Shown here: positions 1 to 14,200 of the stretch, in pieces
Layout: each line of letters starts with the position of its first letter
How positions within the stretch are numbered: position 1 is the stretch's first letter
Source: Dallia pectoralis
Taxonomy: Eukaryota; Chordata; Actinopteri; Esociformes; Umbridae
Direction: 5' to 3'
NCBI GenBank assembly: GCA_029465975.1
Contig: CM055742.1
Span: 5,918,099-5,982,098 of the forward strand
DNA length: 64,000 nt
The notes under the pieces: model-generated
Told to the model about the DNA's origin: nothing
Seen by the model: only the letters and a program-made list of their open reading frames with translations
Database searches by the model: none
Position numbers and translations under genes: made by a program

Positions 1-589
1 GCCACAGGGCTGTAATGAGTTGCTATCTATGTTTCTAACCTGGTCTGTGTGCTCCAATGAGAGGCGCACACACACACAGCACAAACCCACAGCCTAGTTA
101 ACCTCTACCGCCTGCCCGGCTTCCTAAATATTACCTGGCGATGCCCTCTGACCTTAGCATGGATACTAACCGGTCCGGAGCGTAGCGATGCGGGGGCTGG
201 ATAGATGTGATGGCAGCAGGTTTTATTAACATCTCGGATTTCCAACCGTTTTAATAATAATTTGAATTCGGGCTGATTTCAGAGTTCACGGTGACGGGTG
301 GAGGTTGAAAACGTGAACAGAATGAGAGGCTGGAGGTCTGGTGGTGGTTGTGGTGGTGGTGGTGTAGCGTGCTCTGATGTGTGTTCCAGACCGTAAGCCT
401 GTGGAGGTTTGACTTCCTTCACGTTGGTATAAGTCATATGAAGTTTATAGAGATTTGTGACAAACCCTGCCGGTGATATTTTAAGCAGAAGAGACGGGTA
501 TAAACCTGAAATGGCTTTTCTATGTGGACGAGGTTGTCACAGGCACTTGTTGTTTTAATGCTGTCCTCTCATCCAATCACCTTCCCCAG
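1..589. other. znf827 intron, no further feature
   Basis: Intron sequence upstream of the first exon in the window. Contains a short CA tract (69-80) and GGT/GTT-rich stretch (344-366). No exon seen. Confidence 0.6.
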
Positions 590-835
590 AGAGCAACAAG
601 GATGCCGCCCACTACCAGAAGGTGACAGTGAAGGCGGAGCCTATGGAGGTGGACCCACCCAACGACCAGACCATGGCCTCTTCACACCAACTGGCCTTCA
701 GCACTTTAGGGACGTGTGAGAAGCGCGAGCCAATGGGCAGCCTCCCTGATCTGTTGCCCCGCCCCCAGAAGCAAGACCTCTTCTCCCAGGACATGTCGGT
801 CAAAATGGCTTCCGAGCTCCTCTTTCAACTATCAG
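590..835 (+). CDS. znf827: znf827 exon (first one in window)
   Basis: The acceptor cttccccag ends at 589 and the donor GTTTGT starts at 836. The exon enters with two bases of a split codon and leaves in phase 1. It encodes SNKDAAHYQKVTVKAEPMEV and then a stretch ending QDMSVKMASELLFQLS, which matches my memory of vertebrate ZNF827. The KAEPMEVD segment looks like a SUMO-type psi-K-x-E site (inference). It contains no zinc finger. Confidence 0.9.
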
Positions 836-2182
836 GTTTGTAGTATTTTCTTAGCCTAACGCTAATCTTAACCATATACAAAAACCTGACAACTAAACCA
901 AATGACAATTATTTCAAGTCTCTTCAGTTGTACATTCGTCACCAAATGTGCTGAATGTAGAATACTTCACAGAACATAAACATAAACACACAAAAAGAGA
1001 TATAAATAGATAAACGTATGTGTAAGTAAAACGGGCAAACATTTAATTACACTAAAGCAAAAGGACACTTAACCATGGACTCTTAATCAGGTTGTTATTT
1101 TATTTATATATATATATATATGTCAGGTGACACATTATCTCTTGATAATCTATTGCGTCCAAATACAGTCAGATGTAAATCGGTGTTCGCCAAATTAGTC
1201 ATTAGGAGTGTCCGAGGTGATACATCTACCTGAGTCAGGTGACTTTACAGGGTTTTACTATTGTGTCAGGCGTTTTTAGACAAACTCGGATGGTAAAAAA
1301 TGTACCCACACACACACAGACACACACACACAGACACTTCCCAGACTCCACTATCAGACCACTCATTGTGGCGTTTTCGTGCTCCCCACTGAAACATGGC
1401 GTGACCCTCAGTCATAAATCTGTGTTTTCCTCGCCGCTCTGTCTGTGTTCAGGCTCAGCGTTTAGGGGACGCTGTATATTACCTGAAATGACCTTTGTAG
1501 GTTTAACACACACACACTTCTCCGCTTGGCAGTGACAATGACACTGAGGCAGCAGACAGCTGTTTGTTTTGCTATATGATGACTGAGCTCTGAAGTGGTC
1601 CCCGCTATCCCAAGGGGGGGGGGGGTAGTGGGTCTGGGTGGGGGGGCGGGATCTATCGTGGTGCGGGGGGTATCCAGGCCCCGCCTCCAGCTCAAGGTTT
1701 CAGATTGCTCTGTTTAAATGCCATGTACACCAGCACCTTGGAAATGGTGACAAAAATCACTCTTTGTCGGGAGGCGCACCAGCGGCACACACACACACAC
1801 ACCAGCACACACACACCAGCGGCACACACACACCAGTACACACACACCAGCACACACACACCAGCACACACACACCAGCACACACACACCAGTACACACA
1901 CACCAGTACACACACACACAGCATCCACACACCAGCACACACACACCAGCACACACACACCAGCACACACACACCAGCACACACACACCAGCACACACAC
2001 ACCAGCACACACACACCAGCACACACACACCAGCACACACACACCAGCACACACACACCAGCACACACACACCAGCACACACACACCAGCACACACACAC
2101 CAGCACACACACACCAGCACACACACACCAGCACACACACACCACCAGCACACACACCAGCACACACACACACAGCACACCA

Positions 2183-2213
<31 letters not shown>

Positions 2214-5200
2214 CACACACACGCACACACACCCGCACACACACCAGAACACGCACACACACGCACACACACCAGCACACGCACACACACGCACACACCA
2301 GCACACACACACACACCAGCACACACCAGCACACACCAGCACACACCAGCACACACACACACACACGCACACACCAGCACACACACACACACACCAGCAC
2401 ACACACCAACACACACACCAGAACACGCACACACACGCACACACACCAGCACACGCACACACACGCACACACCAGCACACACACACACACCAGCACACAC
2501 CAGCACACACCAGCACACACACACACACACGCACACACCAGCACACACACACCAGCACACACACCAGCACACACACACACACCAGCACACACACACCAGC
2601 ACACACACACACACACCAGCACACCAGCACACACACACACACCAGCACACACAAGCACACACCAGCACACACACACACACCAGCACACCAGCACACACAC
2701 ACACACACCAGCACACACACACACACACACACACCAGCACACACACCAGCACACACACACACACACACCAGCACACACACACACACACACCAGCACACAC
2801 ACCAGCACACACACACCAGCACACACACCAGCACACACACTAGCACACACACCAGCACACACACACCAGCACACACACACACACACACCAGCACACACAC
2901 CAGCACACACACCAGCACACACACACCAGCACACACACCCAGTGCCCATCTCCCCCCTCCCTCCTCTTCTCTTCAATATTGGGGACAACCGTTACACCTT
3001 CCCTGGGTTTAAACTATGACTATTTAAATATTGGGGACAACCATTACACCTTCCCTGGGTTTAAACTATGACTATTTAAATATTGGGGACAACCATTACA
3101 CCGTCCCTGGGTTTAAACTATGACTATTTAAATATTGGGGACAACCATTACACCTTCCCTGGGTTTAAACTATGACTATTTAAATATTGGGGACAACCAT
3201 TACACCTTCCCTGGGTTTAAACTATGACTGAAGCGAAAGGTAAAAAACAAGGGGAACAACCTCCAGGTGAGTTATACCACAATATTCCATACATACAGGT
3301 TTTATTGTGATTGGATCCTCCTTACAATGTTGGGAAGGGGTGGAGGCCACATTGAGACGAGGCCTGTGGCCACTTGGTAAGACAACCAAAGCATCATCAC
3401 TGGGTTTATACCACAGTTTGTAACAATCATCACTTAAAGCAGTGCAAGGCCAAAATGAATCGTCGGGTCACCTAGAATAATCAATATATGTTTGCCCTGA
3501 CCGCTGGGCGGTTCCATCTTAACCACGAATAGCTCGGTAATGAATTGTCATGGTCGTTGATGACTGCTGGTCTGATGTTGGTCTGTTTTTTTTATATGCA
3601 TTTTTGCAGAAAAGGTCAGCAAAGCGAACGATCAGAAAGACGGCAACATGGTGGGCGTAAGCAGGTGAGAGTTACTACAGTAATCACAGTGGATGTTTGT
3701 CTCTGCCTGTTTGTGTGTCTGTCTGTTATGGTCTCTGCCTGTTTGTGTGTCTCTGTCTCTGCCTGTTTGTGTCTCTGTCTGTGGCTGTTATGGTCTCTGC
3801 CTGTTTGTGTCTCTGCCTGTTTGTGTCTCTGCCTGTTTGTGTCTCTGTCTCTGCCTGTTTGTGTCTCTGCCTGTTTGTGTCTCTGTCTCTGCCTGTTTGT
3901 GTCTCTGCCTGTTTGTGTCTCTGTCTCTGCCTGTTATGGTCTCTGCCTTTTTGTGTCTCTGTCTCTGCCTGTTATGGTCTCTGCCTGTTATGGTCTCTGT
4001 CTCTGCCTGTTTGTGTCTGGCTCTGCCCACATGCTTTCTGACGGTGTGTATCTATGCTCTCATGTCCCCTAGTCCATACCAGGAGGAGCACTTCAGACAA
4101 TCACCCTTCAGCTCACGCTCCAAGTCCTCCTCCCCTGCAGAGGCCAGCTCCTCCTCCAGAACAGCCCTCCATGGTGAGACAGACCAGACAGGACCTATTA
4201 GACTTCAGTACATTTGGGCCTGACATTACTGATTCTTTATAACGCCTTGTGTTGCAGTCGCTATGGTTGCGGCTGTAAACATGTATAGCGTAATATATAT
4301 ATATTATAAAGTGTGTGGCTATATATATTGTCTGTGAGCTGTCATTTGTTCTGCACGACCGTGCTGGAGCCGGTTCTCTCTAGAAACCGAGTCTCCAGCC
4401 TTCCAGCTAGAAGGCCTCACATCTGGTTTACGCCCCCGTCTTCCTTCACATCTACCCAGCCGTGGGGCTCCGCTCTGGGCCCTAGCGTGCGGCCGCTCGG
4501 CGGCTCTGTGGTTGTCCCGGCGGTGCCCGTGGCAGACAGGCGGAGATATGGCGGGTAATTAACCTGTGCCAGCCTCGCCCGGTCCTCCCTGTGCCATCCG
4601 CCGGTTAATGAAAATCTGATTGGCTCCTCCCGTGTCAAGGGTGCCCTGAAAGTTAATTCGCCCAGCCGACGTCTCTGCTCCCTGGTTGCTTTGTGCAAAC
4701 CCGTTTCTTTAATAATCCCATTCGTATTTTCTGTTTCGTAATTCTTTCCTCTTCTTCACTGTCTTTGTATCTGTTTCTGTTTAGTGACACGTCTTCCCTT
4801 TGCCTGTCCCCTCGCTCCGTACCTGGGTTCCGATTTCATTCTCTCATCTTCCCCTTTCAGACTTTTTTTTACTGCCTCATTACAATCTTTCTCTTCTTTC
4901 TACCGCTCGGTTCTTTCTGTCTGGCTGCAGCTATTGTAGTGGATCAGGACAGTCTGTCAGCCAGCCAGTCGGCCAGCCAGTCGGCCAGCCAGTCGGTCAT
5001 CCAGTCGGTCATCCAGTCGGTCATCCAGTCGGTCATCCGGTCGGTCATCCAGTCGGTCATCCGGTCGGTCATCCGGTCGGTCATCCGGTCTGTCATCCGG
5101 TCTGTCATCCGGTCTGTCATCCGGTCTGTCATCCGGTCTGTCATCCGGTCTGTCATCCGGTCTGTCATCCGGTCTGTCAGCCGGTCTGTCATCGGTCTGT

Positions 5201-8200
5201 CATCGGTCTGTCAGCCGGTCTGTCAGCCGGTCTGTCAGCCGGTCTGTCAGCCGGTCTGTCAGCCGGTCTGTCAGCCGGTCTGTCAGCCGGTCTGTCAGCC
5301 GGTCTGTCAGCCGGTCTGTCAGCCGGTCTGTCAGCCGGTCTGTCAGCCGGTCTGTCAGCCGGTCTGTCAGCCGGTCTGTCAGCCGGTCTGTCAGCCGGTC
5401 TGTCAGCCGGCCTGTCAGCCGGCCTGTCAGCCGGCCTGTCAGCCAGCCTGTCAGCCAGCCTGTCAGCCAGTCTGTCAGCCAGTCTGTCAGCCAGTCGGTC
5501 AGCCAGTCGGTCAGCCAGTCGGTCAGCCAGTCGGTCAGCCAGTCGGTCTCTGTGTCCTGGATATCGGCGACCCAATACGCACGGCGACCCAATGCGCACG
5601 GCGCCTCCACAACACCTCAATTACTCCTTTTGCACTGAGGTCCTCTGGTTTCTTGGTTGGATTTAAATTGAGTGCATTGTAGGTAGAGACTTCGCCTGTA
5701 AAAATTTTCCATCTCTCTGGCTGTAATCGTGTGTGTGGTGTGTGGTGTGTGGTGTGTGTGTGTGTGTGTGACAGTGGCAATTGTCCTTCCTGTTCCGGGT
5801 CAAGCTCCATCCATCCAGCCTGGCTGAGGCCACGTTTCCCTCCCTCCATTGGCCTCCACCTCATATAGGACTAATTAAACCATTAACCACTTCAAGGCCC
5901 GCACTCAGTCCTCTAATTGCCCAATTACAAGAGCTCTGGCCGGGATCGCTGGTCCACCGTGGCCCCAGGATGACCTCTGGGCCCTTTCCACGACCCGGCC
6001 TCTCATCCCTTCAAAGGCTCTATGGTCGTTAGGGGCGGGAGGGGAGACGCCAATCAGTTATGGGGGGGCATCGGTGAAGCATCCGTAAGACTTTGGAGGC
6101 CATAAGATTGCTGCCAATTGTGGAGTAATGCCACTGCAGACATCTGCTTTACTAAGCCATCAAAGGAAATCGGCCCGTTATGCCTACACACACACACACA
6201 CAAACACACACACACTTGTCAGCGCCACCCTCCAACTGGTGTGTGTGGTTGGAGGTCAGAGGTCACAGCAGGTGCAGGGGCTCTCATCAGGAGATAAACG
6301 CTAATTCAGTCAAAGACTTGGTTCAGTGGGATCTGGTTGGCTTTGTGTGGATGAGAGTGCCCATTGACGTTAGGGGGTTTACCAGTGGTGTGTGTGTGCA
6401 CTCATTGGCTGAGAGAATCCCACACTCCAGGTAGCTGTAAATGCATTACCCAGAACACCACAGTGGGTTCGGGTCTGAACTTAAATGTTGTGCGAATGCT
6501 GCCAGAATGACAGAGAATTCATTTTCAAAAATGCTGTGAAAAATGTTTTTGAATCCGCTGGACTTGTACACGTTATATGAGAAACCTAGCCTTTTATTCA
6601 GGTGAAATTGTTCAATGGATTTAAATATTCCTCCCTCTCACGAGAGAGAGAGGCTGGAGAAAACGTTTTCTCGTCCTGAGATGATCGCCGTGAACAGGAA
6701 GTCCGTTCTTGGTTTCTGCGTCCAGTGATGGGGTGCTTATCCAACTGCTGGCCGTCCAGACGGGTCAAGATTGAATTATCTCCAAGCATCTCTTCCTCTG
6801 GAATCTCCCCATCTACTCCTCCTCCTTTGGGACAGAGGGAGCGATCCAGACCTTGCTGCTCCACCACCTCCCTTTCATCTTCCCCTCGTTTGCCCAAAAT
6901 ATGCCCCCAATCAAATTACCGGCTTGCCATGAGGCTTGCAAAGAATTGCTTTTTGTGAAGGTTGCCAACGGGTTGTACCTCAGTGTTAATGCTTCCCCCC
7001 TCAGAGAATATGCACCAGAACCTGTTAACGGGCTTATGGTAGATGCCACATATTGATGTTTGATTCTTCAGGTCCAGTAACGGGTCCACAGACCATTCTA
7101 GAAGGCATAGGCGACCTCCAGTTTTGTCTGTTTGTTAGGACACCCTGTTACCACAGTGGATGGTGGTCTGACACTACGGAAGATCCGGTCAATACCACAG
7201 TGGATGGTGGTCTGACACTACGGAGGATCCGGTCATTACCACAGTGGATGGTGGTCTGACACTACGGAGGATCCGGTCATTACCACAGTGGATGGCGTTC
7301 TGACACTACGGAGGATCCGGTCATTACCACAATGGATGCTGGTCTGACACTACGGAGGATCCGGTCAATACCACAATGGATGGTGGTCTGACACTACGGA
7401 GGATCCGGTCATTACCACAATGGATGGTGGTCTGACACTACGGAGGATCCGGTCATTACCACAGTGGATGGTGGTCTGACACTACGGAGGATCCGGTCAT
7501 TACCACAGTGGATGGTGGTCTGACACTACGGAGGATCCGGTCATTACCACAGTGGATGGTGGTGTGACACTACGGAGGATCCGGTCATTACCACAGTGGA
7601 TGGTGGTCTGACACTACGGAGGATCCGGTCATTACCAAAGTGGATGGTGGTCTGACACTACGGAGGATCCGGTCATTACCACAGTGGATGGTGGTGTGAC
7701 ACTACGGAGGATCCGGTCATTACCACAGTGGATGCTGGTCTGACACTACGGAGGATCCGGTCATTACCACAGTGGATGGTGGTCTGACACTACGGAGGAT
7801 CCGGTCATTACCACAGTGGATGCTGGTCTGACACTACGGAGGATCCGGTCATTACCACAGTGGATGGTGGTCTGACACTACGGAGGATCCGGTCATTACC
7901 ACAATGGATGGTGGTCTGACACTACGGAGGATCCGGTCATTACCACAGTGGATGGTGATCTGACACTACGGAGGATACGGTCATTACCACAGTGCAGTCT
8001 CGGTGTCAACGACAGGATCCTCCGTAGTGTCAGACCGCCATCCATTTGAGACTAGTCGCATTGTGCACTGCCTGTCCACTTTATTTACTCAAGGGAGGGA
8101 ACGAGGATGTGGGGGGAAGGGGGTTAAGAGAAAAGAGGAGAGGTACAGAATGTTAATGAGTATCCGTGCCCTAATTCTGCATCGCTCCTTGTCGTGTGAG

Positions 8201-11200
8201 GGGCACTCTCTGTCTCCTCTTTGTGTTTCTCCTCATTCCTCTACCCTGCTCACCCGTGAACCGTCTCTTATCCAATCTCTCTCTCTCTCTCTCTCTCTCT
8301 CTTAATCTTCTCAGTCTCCCCCTCTCGCTCTCTCTCTTTCTTTGTCTTCTCTCTCTCTCCTTCTCTCTTTATCTTCTCTCTCCCTCTTTTTTTATCTTCT
8401 CCTCCCTCTCCCCCTCTCTCTCTTTATCTTCTCCTCCCCTCTCTCTTTATCTTCTCCTCTCTCTCCCCCTCTCTCTCTTTATCTTCTCCTCCCCTCTCTC
8501 CCTCTCTCTTTATCTTCTCCTCTCTCTCCCCCTCTCTCTCTTTATCTTCTCCTCCCCTCTCTCCCTCTCTATCTTCTCCTCTCTCTCCCCCTCTCTCTCT
8601 TTATCTTCTCCTCCCCTCTCTCCCTCTCTATTTATCTTCTCCTCTCTCCCCCCTCTCTCTTTATCTTCTCCTCCCTCTCTCCCTCTCTCTTTATCTTCTC
8701 CTCTCTCTCCCCCTCTCTCTCTTTATCTTCTCCTCCCCTCTCTCCCCTCTCTCTCTATCTTCTCCTCTCTCTCCCCTCTCTCTCTTTATCTTCTCCTCCC
8801 TCTCTCCCTCTCTCTTTATCTTCTCCTCTCTCTCCCCCTCTCTCTCTTTATCTTCTCCTCCCCTCTCTCCCTCTCTCTTTATCTTCTCCTCTCTCTCCCC
8901 CTCTCTCTCTTTATTTTCTCCTCCCCTCTCTCCCTCTCTCTTTATCTTCTCCTCTCTCTCCCCCTCTCTCTCTTTATCTTCTCCTCCCCTCTCTCCCTCT
9001 CTCTTTATCTTCTCCTCTCTCTCCCCCTCTCTCTCTTTATCTTCTCCTCCCCTCTCTCCCTCTCTCTTTATCTTCTCCTCTCTCTCCCCCGCTCTCTCTT
9101 TATCTTCTCCTCCCGTCTCTCCCTGCTGTATTTCTCCCTTTGCCCGTCTCCCTCCCCGCTGTCTCTCTGGGCGAGTGTGACCCAGTGCGCTAGTATGCTC
9201 TAAGTGCTGAATCCTGAATGCTGATTGGCCGTTAGTCGTGGTATATCACACTACTTTGTAGTCGTCTAATTGCGTTGGTAACTAGTTGACACCCGCAATT
9301 AGTCGTCTTGGAGGATCGTGGCGTGTTGCCAATAAAACACGGCTAAGCGGCGTGTCCGGACACACACGGCGATGCATCGTGCCAGAGCACAGATCTGAGC
9401 CGTGGTATATTGGCCGTATTCCACAGACACTTGTGCATGTCCGGTTAGATACGATTGGACACCCACACACGCGGTCACGTCTTGGGACGTACAGGGAGGT
9501 AACGGCCAAATGGTACCCTGTACCACGGATGCTGGAATTAGCATGACGACAAGTAGCTAGGTTACCGTGTTCGCTGCTCTGAGAACAGCGTGAGAGTTCA
9601 GTGGAGTTCGATGCGTATTGGGGCGTTCCATTCTGCCTACGAACGCAGCACAAGTGGAATTTGATGAGTATTGGGACGACGACGATGTTGATAATGATGA
9701 TTGTGTGTGTGTTTCCAGACCCAGACGGGGAACGCGTGGAACCCGGGGGGAACGCCCAGTGGGACAGTGAACAGCTGTACCCGTGTCCCGTTTGTGGTAA
9801 AGTGTTCGGCCGCCAGCAGACCCTGTCCAGACACCTGTCTCTACACACAGGTGAGTCCCATTGCCTTCACGCGCCTGCCAGCCAATCACAGTCTGCAGGT
9901 CGGGACGTCTTATTATTCCTCTGGTGGCGGGGGGGGTTTAGTGTGTAATGCCTGGTAATATATAAGGTTCACAGGACTAGATTACCTTTCCTATAAAGAG
10001 ATTACCACTTTTATTAGTCTCAGCGGAATACTGCCTGTGTAATTACCAAGCCAGAAGACTGCCCTGTCGCTAGTACACACACACACACACACACACGTAT
10101 ACATCATTTGAACACGCATCCCATTGCAATTCTACAAATGTTGACATGGTAGAGGGAGATATCTATAATTCTCAATTTCCAGACTGTTCTACTTCCTCTG
10201 TGGGAAACAAAGATAAACCGACAGACTTGTTGGTAAATTGTGTGTGTGTGTGTGCGTGTGTTAGTGTGCGTGTGTTAGTGTGTGCATGTGTGTGTGTGCA
10301 TTATGTAGAGGTTGAGGTAATGGGACTTGTAGAGTGTGTTTTTACGTTGAACAGAAGTTCTTATACATAGACTTAGTAAGTCCATTGTGTGCGTGCGTGC
10401 GCGTGCGTGTGTGTGTGTGCCTGCGTCGGTACACATCGCTCCCTCTCAGACATTGAGAGTCGTCTGTTGTCATGTGTTCTGTTCGTCTGTCCTTCCAGAG
10501 GAGCGGAACTATAAGTGTCACCTGTGTCCTTACGCAGCCAAGTGCCGAGCCAACCTCAACCAGCACCTGACCGTCCACGCCGTCAAGCTGGTCAGCACCG
10601 ACGCCGAGCAGATGGTCAACGCCGCCGCGGACAGACCGGAGAGGAAGAGCTGCCCCTATTATTACAGGTGATGACCGCCGAACGCGTTCTCACTAACCCC
10701 ATTTTTAGTTTATTTAACGAACACTGGTTACACCGAGCTGACCGTTGACCCGCAAAAATACTAATTTTGCCAAGGTCAAAGCAGATCTGCATGCAAGAGT
10801 AGGCCGAAAATCATTTCGCTATAATGCGAGACCGATGACGGCGAAAAGGTGACGACGAAAGGACGAGTTTTATCGCAGTAGTTGGAGCTAAAGATTGGAG
10901 AACTGACTGTCTGTGTTTTACGCCACATTGCCTGTGTGGTCGAGGACAATATGGGCATCACTTGTTATTCCTTCATGCTCCGAAAGCACAGATTTGCACC
11001 TTCGTGAACGTTGTGTCAAATCTGTGTTGCTCTCTCGAATCCCATTACAGGGAAAGCAAGCAGCAATATCAATTACGGGTTGCACAACAAAACGAAACAT
11101 TTTGGTAATCGCTCAAAGCATATTTTTTTTACCATGCTGGTTATTTGACTTTGGTTGACTGTGGTTTGTTTGTTGGCGCCAAACGTGGTGGTTCCAGTAT

Positions 11201-14200
11201 ATTAGAACCCACTGACCTCCTGGGAGTTTCACACAGTACAGCAGCATCTGAAAGTTTACAGAGAATGGTGCCATTAACAAAATATCATCCAATTAGAAGC
11301 AGTTCAGTGACCTGATACTCGGACATGATACTCTCGGACCTGATACTCTCGGACCTGATACTCTCGGACCTGATACTCTCGGACCTGATACTCTTGGACC
11401 TGATACTCTCGGACCAGATACTCTCGGACCGGATACTCTCGGACCGGATGGACCTGATACTCGGACCTGATACTCATTACAAGAAACGGGACTCATTACA
11501 AATACAGATTTGCACCTTTGTGAACGTTATGTCAAGTCTGTGTTGCCTTCTCAAATCCCATTACAGGGAAAGCAAGCATTACAAATACTCTGACCTACTC
11601 CCTTCAACAACGGTGTGCATTAGGGCATCTCTCGAAGTAATATAGAAGTATTCAACGTATAATTATCGATTCATTTAAATGTACTGTAAATAAAACACCT
11701 GGTGTTAAACAGATGACTTTTGACCCTCTCCTATCTGTGACCCGCTTGTTAAATCGCTCCCGTTTCCTGTTTCTCCCCAGCTGCCACGTGTGTGGCTTCC
11801 AGACTGAGTTGAACGCCCAGTTCGTCAGCCACATGTCCCTACACGTGGACAAGGAGCAGTGGATGTACTCGCTGTGCTGTGCCATCTGTGACTACGTGTG
11901 TGTGGAGGAGAGCAACATGAAGACTCACGTCAGCCAAGGACACACAGGTAAGATGGCTGGGAACCTTCCGTAGGGAACCTTTTGTAGGGAACCTTTTGTA
12001 GGGAACCTTTTGTGGGAACCTTTTGTAGGGTACCTTTCATAAGGAACCTTCCGTAGCAGGGAACCATTTGTAAAAACGGTAAAGAGAACCGCGCGTTCCC
12101 TCGGATTTATTGATGAAAAACAGGAATGTTCTGCCACCAGAGTACGGATCAGTAAGTCACGGCCAATTGTGTCGTCACCACAACTTTTGTCCAATTAGTC
12201 AAATTGCCCAAAGTATTTGCTCTGTACAATTCTTTATTTTCCAGTTAATTATATAGAACCTAATAAATAAAACATCAACGGGCATGGCCTCGACCACATT
12301 GACTTTCTAAATATTTTCTAGCACAGCTTTTGGCGGAAATATCTGCAATCAAGAGCCGCTTGTAAGCACGGGCGAGCTTCGTGCACATCTGTACTGCCGC
12401 TTTTATTGTGGAAACTGCCTTATTTCCCAGGTTGGAATGTTGCCTCCCAACACCTCTTTGTGGATGTCTTCACCTGTTTTTAATCTTATTATATATATAA
12501 TAATATATCATTGAGTTGACAACACGTGGTGCCAGTTGGAGCTGTGGGATCTTCTGTCTGAAGTTCAGGTTGAATCTGTGGCAGTTGAGCTGGGTGTGTT
12601 TTCCCGTCATTCAAACTATTATTCACTGCACTTATTCATCAAGCTGTCTCTTAACATCCGGGGAACGGACACCACAGGACACCTTCAGGGGTCTTGTGGA
12701 CTTTACGCCTCAGCGGGTTGGCGCTGTTTTGGCGGCACACGGAGGTCATAATGTGTTGGTTCATCATCGGATATGTGTATATGATGACTAAAACAATGAT
12801 GGAACATTTCTTGGTTTTATTGGATTATTTAGCAGTGATACTTTTTTTATGTAGGAAGTGGCTTTTTCAGGTTGCAGCCGTGTATTTAGGAGGGAAGCGA
12901 AATGTTCGGCACGCTGAAGATAAGCCACAGAGAAAGTGAAACTTCATCAAAGGAGTCACCTCACTAAAACAAAGAAATGAGACAAGACAAGAACCTCGGT
13001 TCCTCTGGATCCCTAAGGCTGACCTTACCGGGACTTTAAAAGCCGCAGGTCCGGAACCCCGGCCGGTCGATGTTGTGTTTTCGGACCAGAGCGGCTTTGT
13101 CCGTTTGATCGTCCGACGCTGTTGTCCGCTGTGCCCTTCTGCAGCCTGTGTGGGTTTGGACGGAAGCATAGCAGACCGCTGAGGGCTCCTGGAGGAGTAT
13201 GGGTTAGTGGCCTTGTTTATCTGTGGGGGCTGCACCTTATCGTGCCTCTGGGTAAAAATCAATAGGCCCCCTAGTTCTGTAGAGGCAGACCAGAGATTAT
13301 ACACACACAGGCAGAGAGCCGTCCATGCTTGGCATTTAGGCCTTTAGACTGCTGAGAACACACCCAAGTGGGTCAAAGAAAAGGCTGCTGGTTGTTTGTT
13401 AGCTGTTGGTGTCTTGGTCTGGACAGGAAGTCTGACTAGGCTCATGATAGACATGGAACAGGCTTAACTAAGCAGGTGTTACGGCTGAAGCTGCTTGTTT
13501 CTGTGAAGCTGCTTGTGTCTGTTAGGATAGGCTGTGTTACGGCTGAAGCTGCTTGTTTCTGTGAAGCTGCTTGTGTCTGTTAGGATAGGCTGTGTTACGG
13601 CTGAAGCTGCTTGTTTCTGTGAAGCTGCTTGTGTCTGTTAGGATAGGCTGTGTTACGGCTGAAGCTGCTTGCGTCTGTTAGGAAAGGCTGTGTTACGGCT
13701 AAAGCTGCTTGTGTCTGTTAGGATAGGCTGTGTTACGGCTGAAGCTGCTTGTGTCTGTTAGGATAGGCTGTGTTACGGCTGAAGCTGCTTGCGTCTGTTA
13801 GGATAGGCTGTGTTACGGCTGAAGCTGCTTGCGTCTGTTAGGATAGGCTGTGTTACGGCTGAAGCTGCTTGCGTCTGTTAGGATAGGCTGTGTTACGGCT
13901 GAAGCTGCTTGCGTCTGTTAGGATAGGCTGTGTTACGGCTGAAGCTGCTTGCGTCTGTTAGGATAGGCTGTGTTACGGCTGAAGCTGCTTGCGTCTGTTA
14001 GGATAGGCTGTGTTACGGCTGAAGCTGCTTGCGTTTGCTAAGCTGTTTTCTTGTCGCTAAAGCTGACCTTTTCTTACTAAGATATGTGTTGTTGTTTGCT
14101 GAAACTGGCACGGCTGTTGACATGTTTTGTTACTATTCTAGCTGGTTACTTCTAGGATATGTTGTGTTACGGCTGAAACCAACCTTCCTACTGACATGTT

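Noticed and set aside
1638..3012. His/Thr-rich and Cys/Val-rich open frames of 400 codons or more on both strands
   Set aside because: Purely the CA-rich minisatellite read in all frames; no start context, splice pattern or domain.
4693..5682. 329-codon frame with QPVCQPVC repeats and the opposite-strand DRPADRPA frames
   Set aside because: 12-bp minisatellite with unit divisible by three inside a znf827 intron.
7148..8047. CRISPR-like regular repeat
   Set aside because: Unit and 'spacer' are both repeated, there are no unique spacers, and this is a vertebrate genome; it is an ordinary minisatellite.
8196..9203. 335-codon Leu/Ser/Pro frame
   Set aside because: CT-rich compound repeat in an intron; composition only.
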